From positions 9,752,569 to 9,816,568 of the forward strand of contig NC_079895.1 of assembly GCF_024868665.1 (NCBI RefSeq): a stretch of DNA of 64,000 bases. The letters run 5' to 3'. How positions within the stretch are numbered: position 1 is the stretch's first letter; the number at the start of each line of letters is the position of its first letter. Under the pieces are notes generated by a model. That model did no database searches and was not told where the DNA came from. It saw only the letters and a program-made list of their open reading frames with translations. This DNA comes from Triplophysa rosa (lineage: Eukaryota; Chordata; Actinopteri; Cypriniformes; Nemacheilidae). A program made the position numbers and the translations under genes. This document shows positions 36,301-64,000 of the stretch, in pieces.

Positions 36301-37062
36301 TCATTTGGTAGCTTTCTTACATTCCACTTCTGCTTTTCTTCTCTGCAGTTGGACATTCTCACATTACAGGATAATAAAAATAACCATTTTTTAAAGCAAA
36401 CCGTGTTCAAGGGCTTGATATGGTTGTACTTACATGGAACAAGTTTGTCAGCCACAAAAGCACATTCACTTTCTGTTTCCAATTTGTAAGACAACTTTTG
36501 TGCAATGCAGTCAGAGCATATACAATAAACATGCTTTGTCACACATATGTAATTGCATTAGGGTAAATGTGCACGTGCTAGGATTAAACCACTAAAGTCA
36601 TTTACAAAATGTCTTTCATTTGCAAAAATTACAGTCAAGCAATCGTGGAGTATTGTCAAAACCAAGGGAAGTGATTAAAAGGGTTTATTAAGCACATATG
36701 TTGTGAAAACCAGTACACTGAAGTTAAACGTGGCTCTAGAGGCACAAAGTAAAACAAAAAAAAATATTGTTGGCACATTTTTGGAGCTGTAAAAGCATGC
36801 AAAAAATAAAGAAAACAAAATAGCTCAAGACATAAACCTACAAGCACTCTGTAATTCTTAACCTCAAACTACACAACACAAACTTTCCTATGTAAAAACC
36901 CAGTCTGTCAGCAAAACTTGGTTGCACAGAGGAAATATAGAACTGAACAAAAAAACATTGTATAACTTACCTCAGTGACTGCAGTAAAGTTCCTTCAACG
37001 CGGGAGAGCAATATCAAAAGCACAGAAAGTAAGACGGAGTTCACCAAAGTCTCTGCATGCAT
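6245..37062 (-). CDS. itgbl1: integrin beta-like protein 1, partial gene (exons 1-8)
   Basis: The gene-level span is complement of eight exons: 36971-37062, 35351-35553, 24124-24270, 23330-23452, 22716-22856, 18705-18845, 17356-17502 and 6245-6361. They join to 1111 coding bases (370 codons plus one base) with no internal stop and matching phases. The product is a secreted chain of cysteine-rich integrin-type EGF repeats with recurring CxCGxCxC and CECDD/CECDE motifs. From memory of human ITGBL1, exon order and motifs match one for one, for example [11 protein letters not shown] in exon 5 and [15 protein letters not shown] in exon 6. The human protein has further EGF repeats after the exon 8 equivalent, and I found no exon for them between 1 and 6244, so the 3' end lies outside the window. 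ITGBL1 is an extracellular protein linked to integrin signalling. The family assignment is very secure; any fish-specific role is unknown. Confidence 0.96.
6977..7223. repeat. palindromic MITE, copy 2
   Basis: It shares ACACAAAAGAATATATTTTG, GCAGTTTTGGGGCAC, TTACAAGCATTCTTCCAAAT and the terminal GGGTGAACTGTCCCTTTAA with the other copies. The left terminus appears truncated. Confidence 0.75.
11037..11407. repeat. interspersed repeat (GGTCCAGTGTGTAATTT family), copy A
   Basis: It has ACGGTGTGTAATTTGGAGGA at the left and a long block shared with 34428-34595: AAGTGAAAACATGACAAC, GAAAGGGAGGGGTGGAGTGA, GCCGTTGGTTGCAATTCGCA and CACTAGATGC. It ends in ACACTGGACCTTTGA. Confidence 0.7.
12427..15790. 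mobile_element. large hAT-like non-autonomous element with perfect 8-bp TSD
   Basis: The ends are CAGGGCCGG and CCGGCCCTG. The 8-bp duplication TATATTAT lies at 12419-12426 and 15791-15798, perfect. The 3364-bp interior holds no long transposase frame. It includes a nested TA-flanked element (12722-13556), a mid-region GGCGCCAC inverted motif near 14133-14190 and much AT-rich DNA. Confidence 0.8.
12722..13556. mobile_element. nested TIR element flanked by TA
   Basis: The left end is TGAAGAGTTTGGTTCCAAAA and the right end TTTTGGAACCAAACTCTTCA, a perfect 20-bp inverted terminal pair, with TA on both sides. The interior has a short exon-like start (ATG at 13047) but no transposase. The TA duplication fits Tc1/mariner-like or related superfamilies; no further assignment is supported. 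Confidence 0.8.
15806..16121. repeat. GC-rich LTR-like block (candidate solo LTR)
   Basis: This 316-bp block is much more GC-rich than its surroundings. It begins TGTAGCGAGGAAGGCGGGAC, ends CCTTCCTTCCCTACA (TG...CA ends) and has a strong hairpin GGCCGGCAGTC...GGCTGCCGGCC and an A/T-rich tail with ATTAAAG. These features suit a solo LTR, but I see no target-site duplication, primer-binding site or gag/pol sequence. Confidence 0.45.
16379..16619. mobile_element. palindromic MITE with TA flanks
   Basis: The ends CACTCTTAAAAATAG and TTTTTAAGAGTG are flanked by TA on each side. The interior carries facing AGAAGAACCTTTTT and AAATGGTTCTTC blocks. It is related to the copy at 24773-25211. Confidence 0.8.
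16935..17339. mobile_element. inverted-repeat MITE abutting itgbl1 exon 7
   Basis: The left arm CACTGTAAAACTTTGCTGTA, CAGCAGGTTTTGCCAGTAAC and TTACTGTAGATTTAAT is mirrored by ATTAAATCTACAGTAAGTTA...AAAGTTTTACAGTG on the right. The whole is 405 bp, with the right end 16 bp from the edge of exon 7. Related ends occur near 11412-11560 and 12533-12660. Confidence 0.75.
17356..17502 (-). CDS. itgbl1: itgbl1 exon 7: EGF-like repeat
   Basis: This 147-bp exon (49 codons, phase 1-1) has acceptor GTTTGAAG and donor GTAATTC. It encodes residues 283-331: [38 protein letters not shown], and LPCFGRG. The acceptor tract is poorer in pyrimidines than average (cttgtttgaag). A palindromic MITE (16935-17339) ends only 16 bp beyond this exon's donor edge. 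The splice-donor consensus itself is intact. Confidence 0.93.
17503..18704. other. itgbl1 intron 6
   Basis: AT-rich intron with no coding exon seen. Around 18150-18420 is a block (AAAGGCACAGTTCAGTATTT, then CCAATCAAATCAAAG) that looks like a decayed interspersed repeat. Confidence 0.6.
18705..18845 (-). CDS. itgbl1: itgbl1 exon 6: EGF-like repeat
   Basis: This 141-bp exon (47 codons, phase 1-1) has acceptor CTCTGCAG and donor GTACAG. It encodes residues 236-282: [20 protein letters not shown], then [20 protein letters not shown] and DFCSG. The match to the human [18 protein letters not shown] block is near exact. The exon has no ORF of its own on the minus strand longer than about 60 residues and was recognised by motif. 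Confidence 0.94.
19240..19412 (+). repeat. LINE-type 3' tail fragment
   Basis: The sequence TAAAGCACTTTAAATTACCT followed by TGTGCTATATAAATAAACTT resembles the 3' ends of fish LINE elements. The LINE at 27445-30765 ends in a similar AGCGCTATATAAATAAAGTT. No coding portion is attached. Confidence 0.55.
20277..20390. repeat. degenerate tandem repeat, about 32-37 bp units
   Basis: The word GCAYGCCCACRYGT followed by CAGCGAGCG/GTGAGAAAGA is repeated three to four times (GCACGCCCAC, GCATGCCCAC, GCATGCCCAC, GCACGCCCAT). It lies just upstream of the THAP-like fragment. Confidence 0.6.
20388..20555 (+). pseudogene. THAP-like zinc-finger fragment in repeat DNA
   Basis: ATG at 20388 opens a frame with [15 protein letters not shown], then [19 protein letters not shown], running to a donor-like GCA|GTAAGT. 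CSLHF and the AVP motif followed by a hydrophobic residue are the hallmarks of the C-terminal half of the THAP domain (C2CH zinc finger, as in P-element transposases and domesticated THAP proteins). The N-terminal CxxxC part is not visible in this exon. It is most likely a repeat-borne transposase or exon-capture relic rather than a working gene. The frame continues past the donor to 20636 without recognisable content. Confidence 0.5.
20621..20660. repeat. 20-bp direct duplication
   Basis: CAACACAAAGGGATAATGCA is immediately followed by CAACACAAAGGGATAATGCG: two adjacent copies differing by one base. Confidence 0.9.
22009..22158. repeat. palindromic MITE, copy 3 (3' part)
   Basis: It shares CTGTTTGGTTACAAGCATTC, TTCCTCAGAACAAAGACATT and the ending GGTGAACTGTTCCTTTAA with copy 2, and has a small direct repeat (TTAATGAAG twice). 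Confidence 0.75.
22716..22856 (-). CDS. itgbl1: itgbl1 exon 5: EGF-like repeat
   Basis: This 141-bp exon (47 codons, phase 1-1) has acceptor GGTTGCAG and donor GTTTGTG. It encodes residues 189-235 with [36 protein letters not shown] and ICSNRG. The [11 protein letters not shown] and PWESKRRC strings are essentially identical to my memory of human ITGBL1, making this one of the strongest anchors for the gene identity. The donor GTTTGTG is weaker than its neighbours but canonical. Confidence 0.95.
22857..23329. other. itgbl1 intron 4
   Basis: Short AT-rich intron. I see no repeat or gene in it. Confidence 0.6.
23330..23452 (-). CDS. itgbl1: itgbl1 exon 4: short EGF-like repeat
   Basis: This 123-bp exon (41 codons, phase 1-1) has acceptor CTGACAG and donor GTATGA. 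It is read from the reverse strand as [17 protein letters not shown], then [17 protein letters not shown] and VCGG, covering residues 148-188. It has no long single-exon reading frame of its own, so it was found by motif and splice signals. It is separated from exon 5 by a short intron of about 470 bp. Confidence 0.92.
23453..24123. other. itgbl1 intron 3
   Basis: Short intron with a CA-rich stretch near 23508-23600. No gene seen. Confidence 0.6.
24124..24270 (-). CDS. itgbl1: itgbl1 exon 3: EGF-like repeat
   Basis: This 147-bp exon (49 codons, phase 1-1) has acceptor TGTGTGCAG and donor GTAAAA. It encodes residues 99-147 with [32 protein letters not shown], and ends in VVCSNAG. It is the equivalent of the human HGKCDCGKCKCDQGWYG repeat. 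Intron 2 upstream of it (24271-35350) is the second longest in the window and holds the L2-like LINE. Confidence 0.93.
24773..25211. mobile_element. palindromic MITE split by a second MITE
   Basis: The outer ends CACTCTTAAAAAATAAAG and TTTTTTTAAGAGTG, with facing AAGAACC/GGTTCTT blocks, match the element at 16379-16619. Its body is interrupted at 24958-25137 by a different palindromic element. Confidence 0.75.
24958..25137. mobile_element. nested CCCTGTTGAAAA palindromic MITE
   Basis: The 180-bp element begins CCCTGTTGAAAAAAACAGCA and ends GCTGTTTTTTCAACAGGG. The inner arms TAGCTGGTTTAAGCTGGTC and GACCAGCTCAAACCTGCTA also pair, so the whole can fold back. Confidence 0.8.
25818..26070. repeat. 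palindromic MITE, copy 4
   Basis: It contains AAAACAAAGGAAGATATTTT, CATTCTGGGGCACCATTGAC, GTGCCCCAGAACTGTTTGG and the end GGGTGAATTATCCCATTAA. The central region forms an imperfect palindrome. Confidence 0.75.
27196..27443. repeat. palindromic MITE, copy 5 (3' end cut by LINE junction)
   Basis: It starts TTAAAGGGACAGTTCACCCA and has the family's internal words, but its right terminus is missing where LINE sequence begins near 27445. Confidence 0.75.
27649..28518 (+). pseudogene. LINE ORF2 fragment: linker and N-terminal RT
   Basis: 289-codon open segment of the decayed LINE. It has a basic linker ([19 protein letters not shown]), then the RT thumb-side motif [20 protein letters not shown] and [11 protein letters not shown], ending at a frameshift near 28490 that runs into TAG. 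Confidence 0.85.
28518..29300 (+). pseudogene. LINE ORF2 fragment: RT palm
   Basis: Same frame from [20 protein letters not shown] through [11 protein letters not shown] and the YADD box to SHVANT, then a stop caused by a frameshift near 29297. It carries the reverse-transcriptase catalytic core. Confidence 0.85.
29460..29810 (+). pseudogene. LINE ORF2 fragment: C-terminal domain
   Basis: 116-codon frame with [36 protein letters not shown] and PKLWNSLP, typical of the C-terminus of L2/CR1-group ORF2. It is separated from the palm segment by another frameshift near 29420. Confidence 0.85.
30487..30598. repeat. GT-rich microsatellite
   Basis: An interrupted run of GT/GC/GTC dinucleotides in the LINE 3' region. 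It creates spurious cysteine/valine-rich open frames. Confidence 0.85.
32180..32270. repeat. palindromic MITE, copy 6 (partial)
   Basis: TTAAAGTGATGGTTCAAC followed by AAAATGAAAATTCTGTCATC and TACTCACACTCTTGTCATTT is the left end of the family only. Confidence 0.65.
33672..34769. repeat. composite interspersed repeat (copy B of the 11037 family)
   Basis: The left end AAAGGTCCAGTGCGTAATTT and the right end AATTACACACTGGACCTTA are inverted partners. Inside, 34428-34595 closely matches copy A (GAAAGGGAGGGGTGGAGTGA and neighbours). The stretch 33745-34330 has different content (TCTCTGGTTCTCGAATCTGA) and looks like an insertion. Confidence 0.6.
35351..35553 (-). CDS. itgbl1: itgbl1 exon 2: first integrin EGF-like repeat
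   Basis: This 203-bp exon has an acceptor ending TTTTGCAG before 35553 and a donor GTAAG after 35351. It encodes residues 31-98, including [27 protein letters not shown], and [18 protein letters not shown]. This matches the human ITGBL1 segment CxCGVCICHVTEPG...CECHEWVCETYDG as I remember it. The exon starts in phase 2 and ends in phase 1, so it links the signal exon to the run of phase 1-1 EGF exons. Confidence 0.93.
35554..36970. other. itgbl1 intron 1
   Basis: Intron between the signal-peptide exon and exon 2. AT-rich, no recognisable gene or clear repeat apart from a short GGTGGGTGGGTGG run near 35643. Confidence 0.6.
36971..37062 (-). CDS. itgbl1: itgbl1 exon 1: start codon and signal peptide
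   Basis: The start ATG is at 37062-37060 and the donor GTAAGT follows 36971. The 30 full codons encode a short N-region (MHAETLVNS) and then a leucine-rich hydrophobic core ([11 protein letters not shown]), a classical secretory signal peptide, followed by [10 protein letters not shown]. The exon ends with two bases of a codon, and exon 2 supplies the third, giving Arg. A second ATG at 37058 is in another frame and would not yield the signal sequence. The N-terminal spacer before the first cysteine is shorter than I recall for the human protein. Confidence 0.88.
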
Positions 37063-38395
37063 GTTTAGATCCCCACCAGAAACCTTAAGTGAAGCGACTT
37101 CAGGAATTTCCACTTTTCCAGGCAGAGGAAGAACGGGCTGTCCAAATCCAGTTCAAACTCTTGAGAGGCCAACTTAGCTCTCCATATGAATGCATTTCAT
37201 TAGGTTTGACTCTCAAAGGCAGAAGTCCGGGTAAGAGATAAAATGCCAGGAAAGAAATTTTTGGTCACCATAATTAAAAACAGTTGTTCCTTTTAATATC
37301 TCTGCACTGCTTTCCTCTCATAAAAGGCTGTCTTTGGTTGCTTGTGTGTCTTTAATTGCAGAAAAAAGTTTTTGCTGTAACAAATATTACATAGATGTAT
37401 GTAATAATAAAATTTATAAATTTAAAAATTTATATTAATAAAATTTAAAAAATATATTTTTAAATTGACTTAAACCAGTAAATGCTATAGTGTAGTAAAG
37501 AAATTCATACACTAAATTACAGATTACATAAATAAAGGTATTCAGGATCAAGTGATCAAAATAGCTAATTACTACCTGGAAGTCTCTGCGTTGTGTACAC
37601 TTAGAAAATGGCTTTCTGAACTGTTCTTTGTTATGCGATTCAGTTGTTCACCCTTCAAAATTGCAACACTGGATTTATAATGGTAAAAAAACAACGAAAA
37701 AGAACAGATTTTATGTACCTTCAGTTATTAGCTTTTCACTTAGATAAATGTTTTAGGCTAACGTTACCAGAATAAAGTTGCAGCTGTCAAGCTAAATATG
37801 TAATTGTTGAAAAAGAGATGATCACTCGAACTCGAAAAGTGTGATCTTGGCTGTGTTGACGTACTTTTTACATAGGTTTTGTTGGTCTTTGTTCTGTTTT
37901 CATTATTTGTATGAATTGTTTAATTCATGTGATATATTTTATTTTGAAGGCTAATTCACAAATCCAACAAAGACAAATGTATTATCAAAAATAGAAAAAT
38001 ACTCCAAGGCACTCGTGTGGTACAGTTAAAAAGCATTTACCAGACAGGGCTACATGGTTTAAAAATGTGAAAGAGTAAATCTACGCGTCTCGGCTTACAC
38101 AGCCTTCTTCAGGACACACAACAAGTGCACGTTACTTTACTTAAAGCCACAATATAGAATACAATATTTTGTTGTGAAATATCCAAAAATCACTTGCACA
38201 GTGTGATATATTTCATGCAGTTGTGTACTTACATTATCCCAAATGTTCCCAAGAATGTGCAAATCCATAGAAATTCCTATTTAAAATAATGGCCTGTCCC
38301 TTGTCTCCCTTGTATTTGTCGCATATCAGTGACTTAATATCCGGTGCTCCACACTACCCTCAGTTCCCGGTTGTAGAAACTACGGCAACACGCAA

Positions 38396-38653
38396 ATGCG
38401 GAAGTGGTTATACAGCATCTGGGACGCAGCATCTGTTGTTCTGTTATTATGGATCACGATTACTCTTTGGCGAGTAAAGGAAACCCAAAAAAGTGTAAAC
38501 GTAGGCCAAATGAGGCAAGCAAGGCTTATGGACAAACAAAGAAATAAAACAAGGATTAATATCGGCGTGGCGTTTTCTAAATGGAGAGAGCTTCGCGACC
38601 AACTTGGACTCGACACAGACTCCGCTCTTGCATGTGTTTTAATAGACAAATAA
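38396..38653 (+). pseudogene. broken coding fragment with NIGVAF motif
   Basis: The frame contains RNKTRINIGVAFSKWRELRD, then QLGLDTDSALACVLIDK and a stop. A second frame just upstream starts MDHDYSLASKGNPKKCKRRP (ATG at 38451), a basic head that would normally lead into this motif, so one frameshift near 38545-38555 seems to separate them. I recall NIGVAF.RWRxL modules at the start of many uncharacterised, repeat-borne fish proteins, but cannot check that here. Function unknown; probably a relic. Confidence 0.4.
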
Positions 38654-38952
38654 GCACATGTTTTTATTGTACTCGAAATACTCATGCACAGATTATTTGA
38701 ATAGTTATGAATGCAGTTACCCTAAGAGATACAGTATATGTCGCACAAAAATATGTAGCCAATAACGTTACTTGTAAATGCTGTGGGTTCGTTCAAATTT
38801 ACTTTTTAAACGACGACTGTATGACTGATTTAAACACGTAAAACTGTGTAGCATTTAATGGACAAAGTCCAATATCAGTCGCGGGTTAACGTAGCATTAC
38901 ATTCCACGTTTCTTGCAAATTCATTACGATGACATAAAATAAAATTAATTCA

Positions 38953-39165
38953 TTACCTCGTCTGTGGACATGATGGGCGATCTCCATACGCCTCTGGATG
39001 GTGAAAACGACATGTCCCATGATTCCACTCTCCTAGCTTCGCCTTTTGTTGTTGTTTCGAAAGTGCGACATCTAGCGGTCCAAATATTCCATATTGTGGC
39101 TTTAAGCAGTAATCACAGACAGCGGGTACTTCGTAGGAGTGGCGAAAGCTCTTAAACACAACAGG
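38953..39165. repeat. probable fish interspersed repeat end
   Basis: It includes TTCGAAAGTGCGACATCTAG followed by CGGTCCAAATATTCCATATT, a string that I associate with repeated DNA in cyprinid genomes. It may be the 3' part of the same unit as the 38396-38653 fragment. Confidence 0.4.
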
Positions 39166-40197
39166 AAAAAATAAACCATACTCATATAATCTGTATACAA
39201 AAACCATAACATAAATTATAAATCATTATGATGAGAAAGAGAGAAAAAAAAATACAAAAACGGTAAAAAATTTCCTCATTAACTCCCGAAAGACAAATGT
39301 CTTGTTTATGTAAAATCTCTTCTTCCTTGTTTTTATTTTATTGTGTAGGCCTATTGTTTCTGTTACCTGGCTGTCCTTTGTGTGCTTGCAAAGTTCGCTG
39401 TAGGTGCTGTAGATTGTTCTTGAAAAGTTACGCGTGGAAGTGCGTCTCATGTAATTTTAGCTGTATGCCAGGTGCTCTCGGGCGCCCCCTTTTCGAGAAA
39501 CTCCGTTTTAAATGTAACAGACAAAATACTGTAAAAGTTAATTTTGTAAACGGGAGTATTGTATTAGCCTCCTCTATTTACAATATTTCCACTTTCATTT
39601 AATAAAGATGTATAGTTCGTTCAACACACGTTGACCTTTTATATAAGACATGTTGTGTTGTCACAATACAGTAGGCCTATTAAACAGATCTTATAAGCAT
39701 CACAAAAGCTTCATGAAACAGCAAAAATGTAAAAGGTACTGGCAAGAATATCAAAATATTGTTTTGGCTGTTCAACACATGACTTTATGAAAATACCTGA
39801 TCTTTCTAAAAATTATGATATTGAAAGTTTAGTTTGAATTTTTAGTTCGCATTTGTTCAATTCAAATTCAAATTTCAAACCACTTTCAATCACAACTGGG
39901 ACTTAAGTTATCCAGGTCATGACAACAATTTTTCCTATTTATGATGCTGAGAATAATTATTCATATTGTAAATATTATTAGTTTTTGTTCTTTGTCGTTT
40001 TTGTTAAATGTAATTTATATTTAGCCGTTTGTTTTAAAGCAGTCTCGTTTCTATTAGTATTTAGGTTAAAGTTGCTGCCTATTTAAGACCATTTAACAAT
40101 TAAAAAATAAATCAAATTCAGTTTTCAATTCAATTATATTTCATCTGAATTGAGCTAGAAAATGACAAAGCTGTAAATAAAAATCCTGAGTGTGTAC

Positions 40198-40354
40198 ATG
40201 CTCAGGCCTGCAGCATTTCATCTCGTGCGTTCTGCTGTAGTGGGTCACGCGCGTCCGGTGAGCGTCTGTCGCGCGGCTGTTGTGACTGAAGCTCTAGCAC
40301 AATACAACGAGTCATGGACTATACACTGCACTAAAGACGATACTTCAACAACCA
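40198..40354 (+). promoter_or_regulatory. nalcn: candidate nalcn first exon / CpG-rich promoter region
   Basis: A CpG-rich patch (CACGCGCGTCCGG, TCGCGCGGCTG) in AT-rich surroundings ends at a strong donor, CCA|GTAAGT, after 40354. Nothing else nearby explains the CpG density. It lies in the right place and orientation for the noncoding first exon of nalcn. The frame beginning ATG at 40198 is open to the donor and stays in frame with the MLKRK start when spliced through 42080-42171. The true transcription start cannot be read from sequence, and no TATA box was recognised. A second possible donor, CCG|GTGAGC, is at 40258. Confidence 0.5.
40314..40334 (+). other. short upstream ORF in nalcn leader
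   Basis: ATGG with G at -3 opens a six-codon frame, MDYTLH, ending TAA, inside the candidate first exon and in a different frame from the nalcn-continuous one. If the exon is transcribed, this would be an upstream ORF that could damp translation. This is an inference from sequence only. Confidence 0.3.
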
Positions 40355-41028
40355 GTAAGTCAAACGAGCTTTTATTTTGTCGCGTGGACGCGTAAATTCG
40401 GATACAGTGTCAGATAAAACAAGTATTTCGTTTTAATCGGCTTGTTTGCATGTTACCAGGAAGTGTATACACCGACTGCGTAGCTAAAGGCCCTTGTTTA
40501 AAAATACAGCGGTTTCATAGATTTCAAAAGCTTTAGAATACGTTTGTGTCAGAATTAGACAATATTATAAGCTGTGTGATGTTCGACATGGTGTATATTT
40601 TATGTATCGCGTGTGTTTTTGCCTAAAAGGACATTCAGTGAGAGGTATAGCGGCATAGCAGCAGCAGTCTGCTCTCCTCTGTTGCCATGGTAACACTGGA
40701 GCAGCAGGGGGAATCTCCCGTATCAGGCCTGATGTCATTGCGTTCTAAGTGTGCCACATAGCCTTAAGTAAATTGACATACAGTGATGTTATGTTTTGCA
40801 CATTATGCTTTAACATTTAATAAATCTTTGAAGATTGCATGCTGCTGTGGCTTGTGGTGGTGGCGGCGGCGGCATGTAAAATTGGCAGACTTGTGCAGAA
40901 TAGTTGGATGCTTAAATGCATGATCCTAATAGTCTTATTTCAATTAATTCAAGATTAATACAAAGCGATTTTGATTTTTAAGATTTTATAAACATACACA
41001 AGAACATCAGTAAAAGCATAAAAACAGA

Positions 41029-41029
<1 letters not shown>

Positions 41030-41086
<57 letters not shown>
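41030..41086. repeat. (GA)n microsatellite
   Basis: Near-perfect GA dinucleotide run starting GAGAAAGAGAGAGAG, about 57 bp. Confidence 0.95.
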
Positions 41087-41089
<3 letters not shown>

Positions 41090-42079
41090 TCAGATGGACA
41101 GACAGACAAAGTATTTGTTGAGAAAGTTGGTAGCAACTTTGCTGTTCTGCTCAATATTCAAACATGGCCACAGATTTATTGTTGTTGGCATTTGTGATGA
41201 ACTGCATAACTATCTGAGCTTAACTTATTTAGCTGAGGGGGTGGTTGCTTATTTATTTGCATTTATTTATTGTTCATTCTTGTTTTCTGGATTTTCTCTT
41301 GATCCAGTAATTGAAAATAAAAATGTGATTTAGGAACGGATATGTAGCTTGGTGAATATCTGCAGTGTTTGAACGTCACAGTGTTATTGTAATTATTCTG
41401 TAGCACATTTTACATACAAAAGCCTCTAATCTAATCTAAAATGCAAAGCTCTTATGTAACAAATGAGTCTAAAAGCAAACTCACAACACCGCTGGATCTC
41501 TACAGCCACCATTAAAATGTTTAGTGATTGCATCCTGCCTTTAGGCAAATAGTCCTTTCTGAAGAAGTGAAACTAATTGTAGTCTTCTGCAACTTACTCC
41601 CACATTACTGCACTTACACCCTATAATTTTGTTTTCACTTGTCTTCAAATCTCTATCTATCAACATATGCTAACTGTAGCAATTACTTTGCAAATTGCCT
41701 GTGACTATGTAGAAACTGTTCAGAGCAGGCCACTATGTTCTTTACTTTATAGATTCAGCATTGTAGTAGTTTTGAACTTGTAACAGAGTGACAGCACACA
41801 CTTTTGTGTTCTTCCAAAATAACCTACAAGTGACCTTGGCATTAATGTACTGTATTTTCTGTTAAAGCAGATATAGAAATGCTGACAAATGAGAAAAATG
41901 CTCTTTATCAAGTTATATGATATATCAACGTGAGGTCCACCCTTACAGTTCATCTAAGAGGATTAGATGCTGTTTTTAAATTGATATTAATGGTGTGATG
42001 TAGCATTCATTGAATAGACTCATTTATACTGTAAGTAATGGTCCATCAATAGAATGAAAGACTTATGATGTTATTGCAG

Positions 42080-42171
42080 GAAAGGCCTCAACCCCTCATA
42101 TTAACTGTCTTTCATACGGAGTTCCACCACTCTCTATGCCAGGAATGAATGCACCAATGAGGAGCCTGACC
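42080..42171 (+). other. nalcn: candidate nalcn leader exon
   Basis: This 92-bp segment has a good acceptor (GATGTTATTGCAG) and a strong donor (GTGAGT), and lies between the CpG patch and the start-codon exon. One of its three frames is open throughout and contains ATG codons (MPGMNAPMRSLT). That frame is in phase with the open 33-base leader of the next exon. It could be an ordinary 5'-untranslated exon or could encode part of an extended N-terminus. There is no transcript evidence here. Confidence 0.45.
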
Positions 42172-42328
42172 GTGAGTAACCTGGTCCCACGATCCCATCC
42201 GTCCACTCCTCCGCCACTCAGTGTTGCATATATCCTTGTCTGATGTGGTGGACATTATTTGTCGATATAATTGTACCCATTTGATACATCATATACCATG
42301 TTGACTAACTGTTGTGTGTTATTTACAG

Positions 42329-42390
42329 GGTATGCCTGATCGCATGTTATGTGCAGTGCTGGAGCAATTTCAGCTTTACTTTTCCCGTTG
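42329..42390 (+). other. possible alternative leader (cassette) exon
   Basis: This 62-bp stretch has acceptor GTGTTATTTACAG and donor GTATGT. If included between 42171 and 43099 it would be read in the same open frame as the preceding leader exon and then meet TGA exactly at the junction with the next exon. Splice signals alone are weak evidence. Confidence 0.22.
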
Positions 42391-43062
42391 GTATGTGCGC
42401 TTTGTTTCAGTGAGTGTGTGATATTCATGTTTTAGTATTGTCCTTCATAAGAAAGGCCCTATAGTATGCGGTCTCAGTATTGGTTGCCTGTCGTTTGTCT
42501 TACTGTGAAGATCCACTGTGATCTTTGCATAAGGTAGGTCTGTTTTTCTGTGTGAAGTCAACAGTCTTTGTTTTATGTACATCATGTGCTTGATACAATG
42601 GCTGTGCAACACTACGATACATACTGTCTGGTACCATACAGATCTGTGTTCCCATGTTGAAGCCAAAATCTGTTTGCATGCCACTGTAGTTATATCTGCA
42701 TTAGATGTTTCCCATCTGCTGTTTAGGCCTACTGTTTGCTATTTTTCACAACAAAAGTACAATCTTAACTTTTGACATTATATCGCCATCTCCGCTTGAA
42801 GCATAAATTCGCAGGTCACTTCACATACTTTTCTATAAGAAAATATAAATTAGAAGTCATTGACGTCAAATTGAGATTTCCTGCATAATCATGCCCGACA
42901 GCTCAACCTAAAACTCATTGTTATCTTACTAATAATACATTAGGTCCTTCTGTGCAGTTTTACAACAGTGCCAGCTTATTTTATTTTTATATTGTTTTTT
43001 TATAAAAACAAAACTAATGGCTATACAAACAGTTTTTCAGCTTTGTTCGATGTGTTGTTTAA

Positions 43063-64000
<20,938 letters not shown>

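Larger units (their letters stand above)
37063..40197. other. itgbl1-nalcn divergent intergenic region
   Basis: The two genes point away from each other across about 3.1 kb. It contains AT-rich DNA near 37380-37560, a repeat-like region with a broken coding fragment (38100-39165), and no other recognised gene. Promoters of both genes must lie here or just inside the first exons. No TATA box or known operator was confidently identified. Confidence 0.65.

Noticed and set aside
39297..39602. Cysteine-rich 101-codon ORF in the intergenic region
   Set aside because: The cysteines show no EGF or other known spacing, and there is no signal for expression; probably chance.

Overview
This is vertebrate genomic DNA, almost certainly a teleost and probably a cyprinid-type fish. 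It has two multi-exon genes with long AT-rich introns and canonical GT/AG splice sites. It also has a dense load of fish-style DNA transposons, MITEs, a tRNA-derived SINE and an L2-like LINE. No bacterial genes, rRNA, stand-alone tRNA or CRISPR array is present.

Left half, minus strand: itgbl1 (integrin beta-like 1), a secreted protein built of cysteine-rich integrin EGF-like repeats. Eight exons can be placed from the signal-peptide start codon at 37062 down to 6245. All reading phases join (370 codons plus one base). The last exons lie beyond the left edge. Introns 1-7 and part of intron 8 occupy 1-36970 and hold most of the repeats.

Middle: a roughly 3.1-kb divergent intergenic region (37063-40197) between itgbl1 and the nalcn leader. 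It carries a decayed fish-repeat coding fragment near 38.4-38.65 kb and a CpG-rich patch at about 40.2-40.4 kb that is probably the nalcn first exon and promoter.

Right half, plus strand: nalcn (sodium leak channel, non-selective). Nine coding exons from 43132 to 61642 join to 377 codons. They cover the N-terminus, all of homologous domain I (S1-S4, S5, pore, S6) and the start of the I-II linker. The rest lies beyond the right edge. Two leader exons are predicted (about 40198-40354 and 42080-42171). Unexpectedly, the frame is open through both into the classical start codon. A possible 62-bp cassette exon between them and the start-codon exon would close that frame.

The two genes form a divergent head-to-head pair, the arrangement I recall for NALCN/ITGBL1 on human chromosome 13. 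Several transposons keep perfect target-site duplications (1857-2816, 12427-15790, 52865-53897, 56150-59082), and there are clear nested insertions. I found no new protein system. The most interesting signals are the open nalcn leader, the nested transposon architecture, a MITE 16 bp from an itgbl1 splice donor, and a 66-bp-arm inverted repeat in nalcn intronic DNA.
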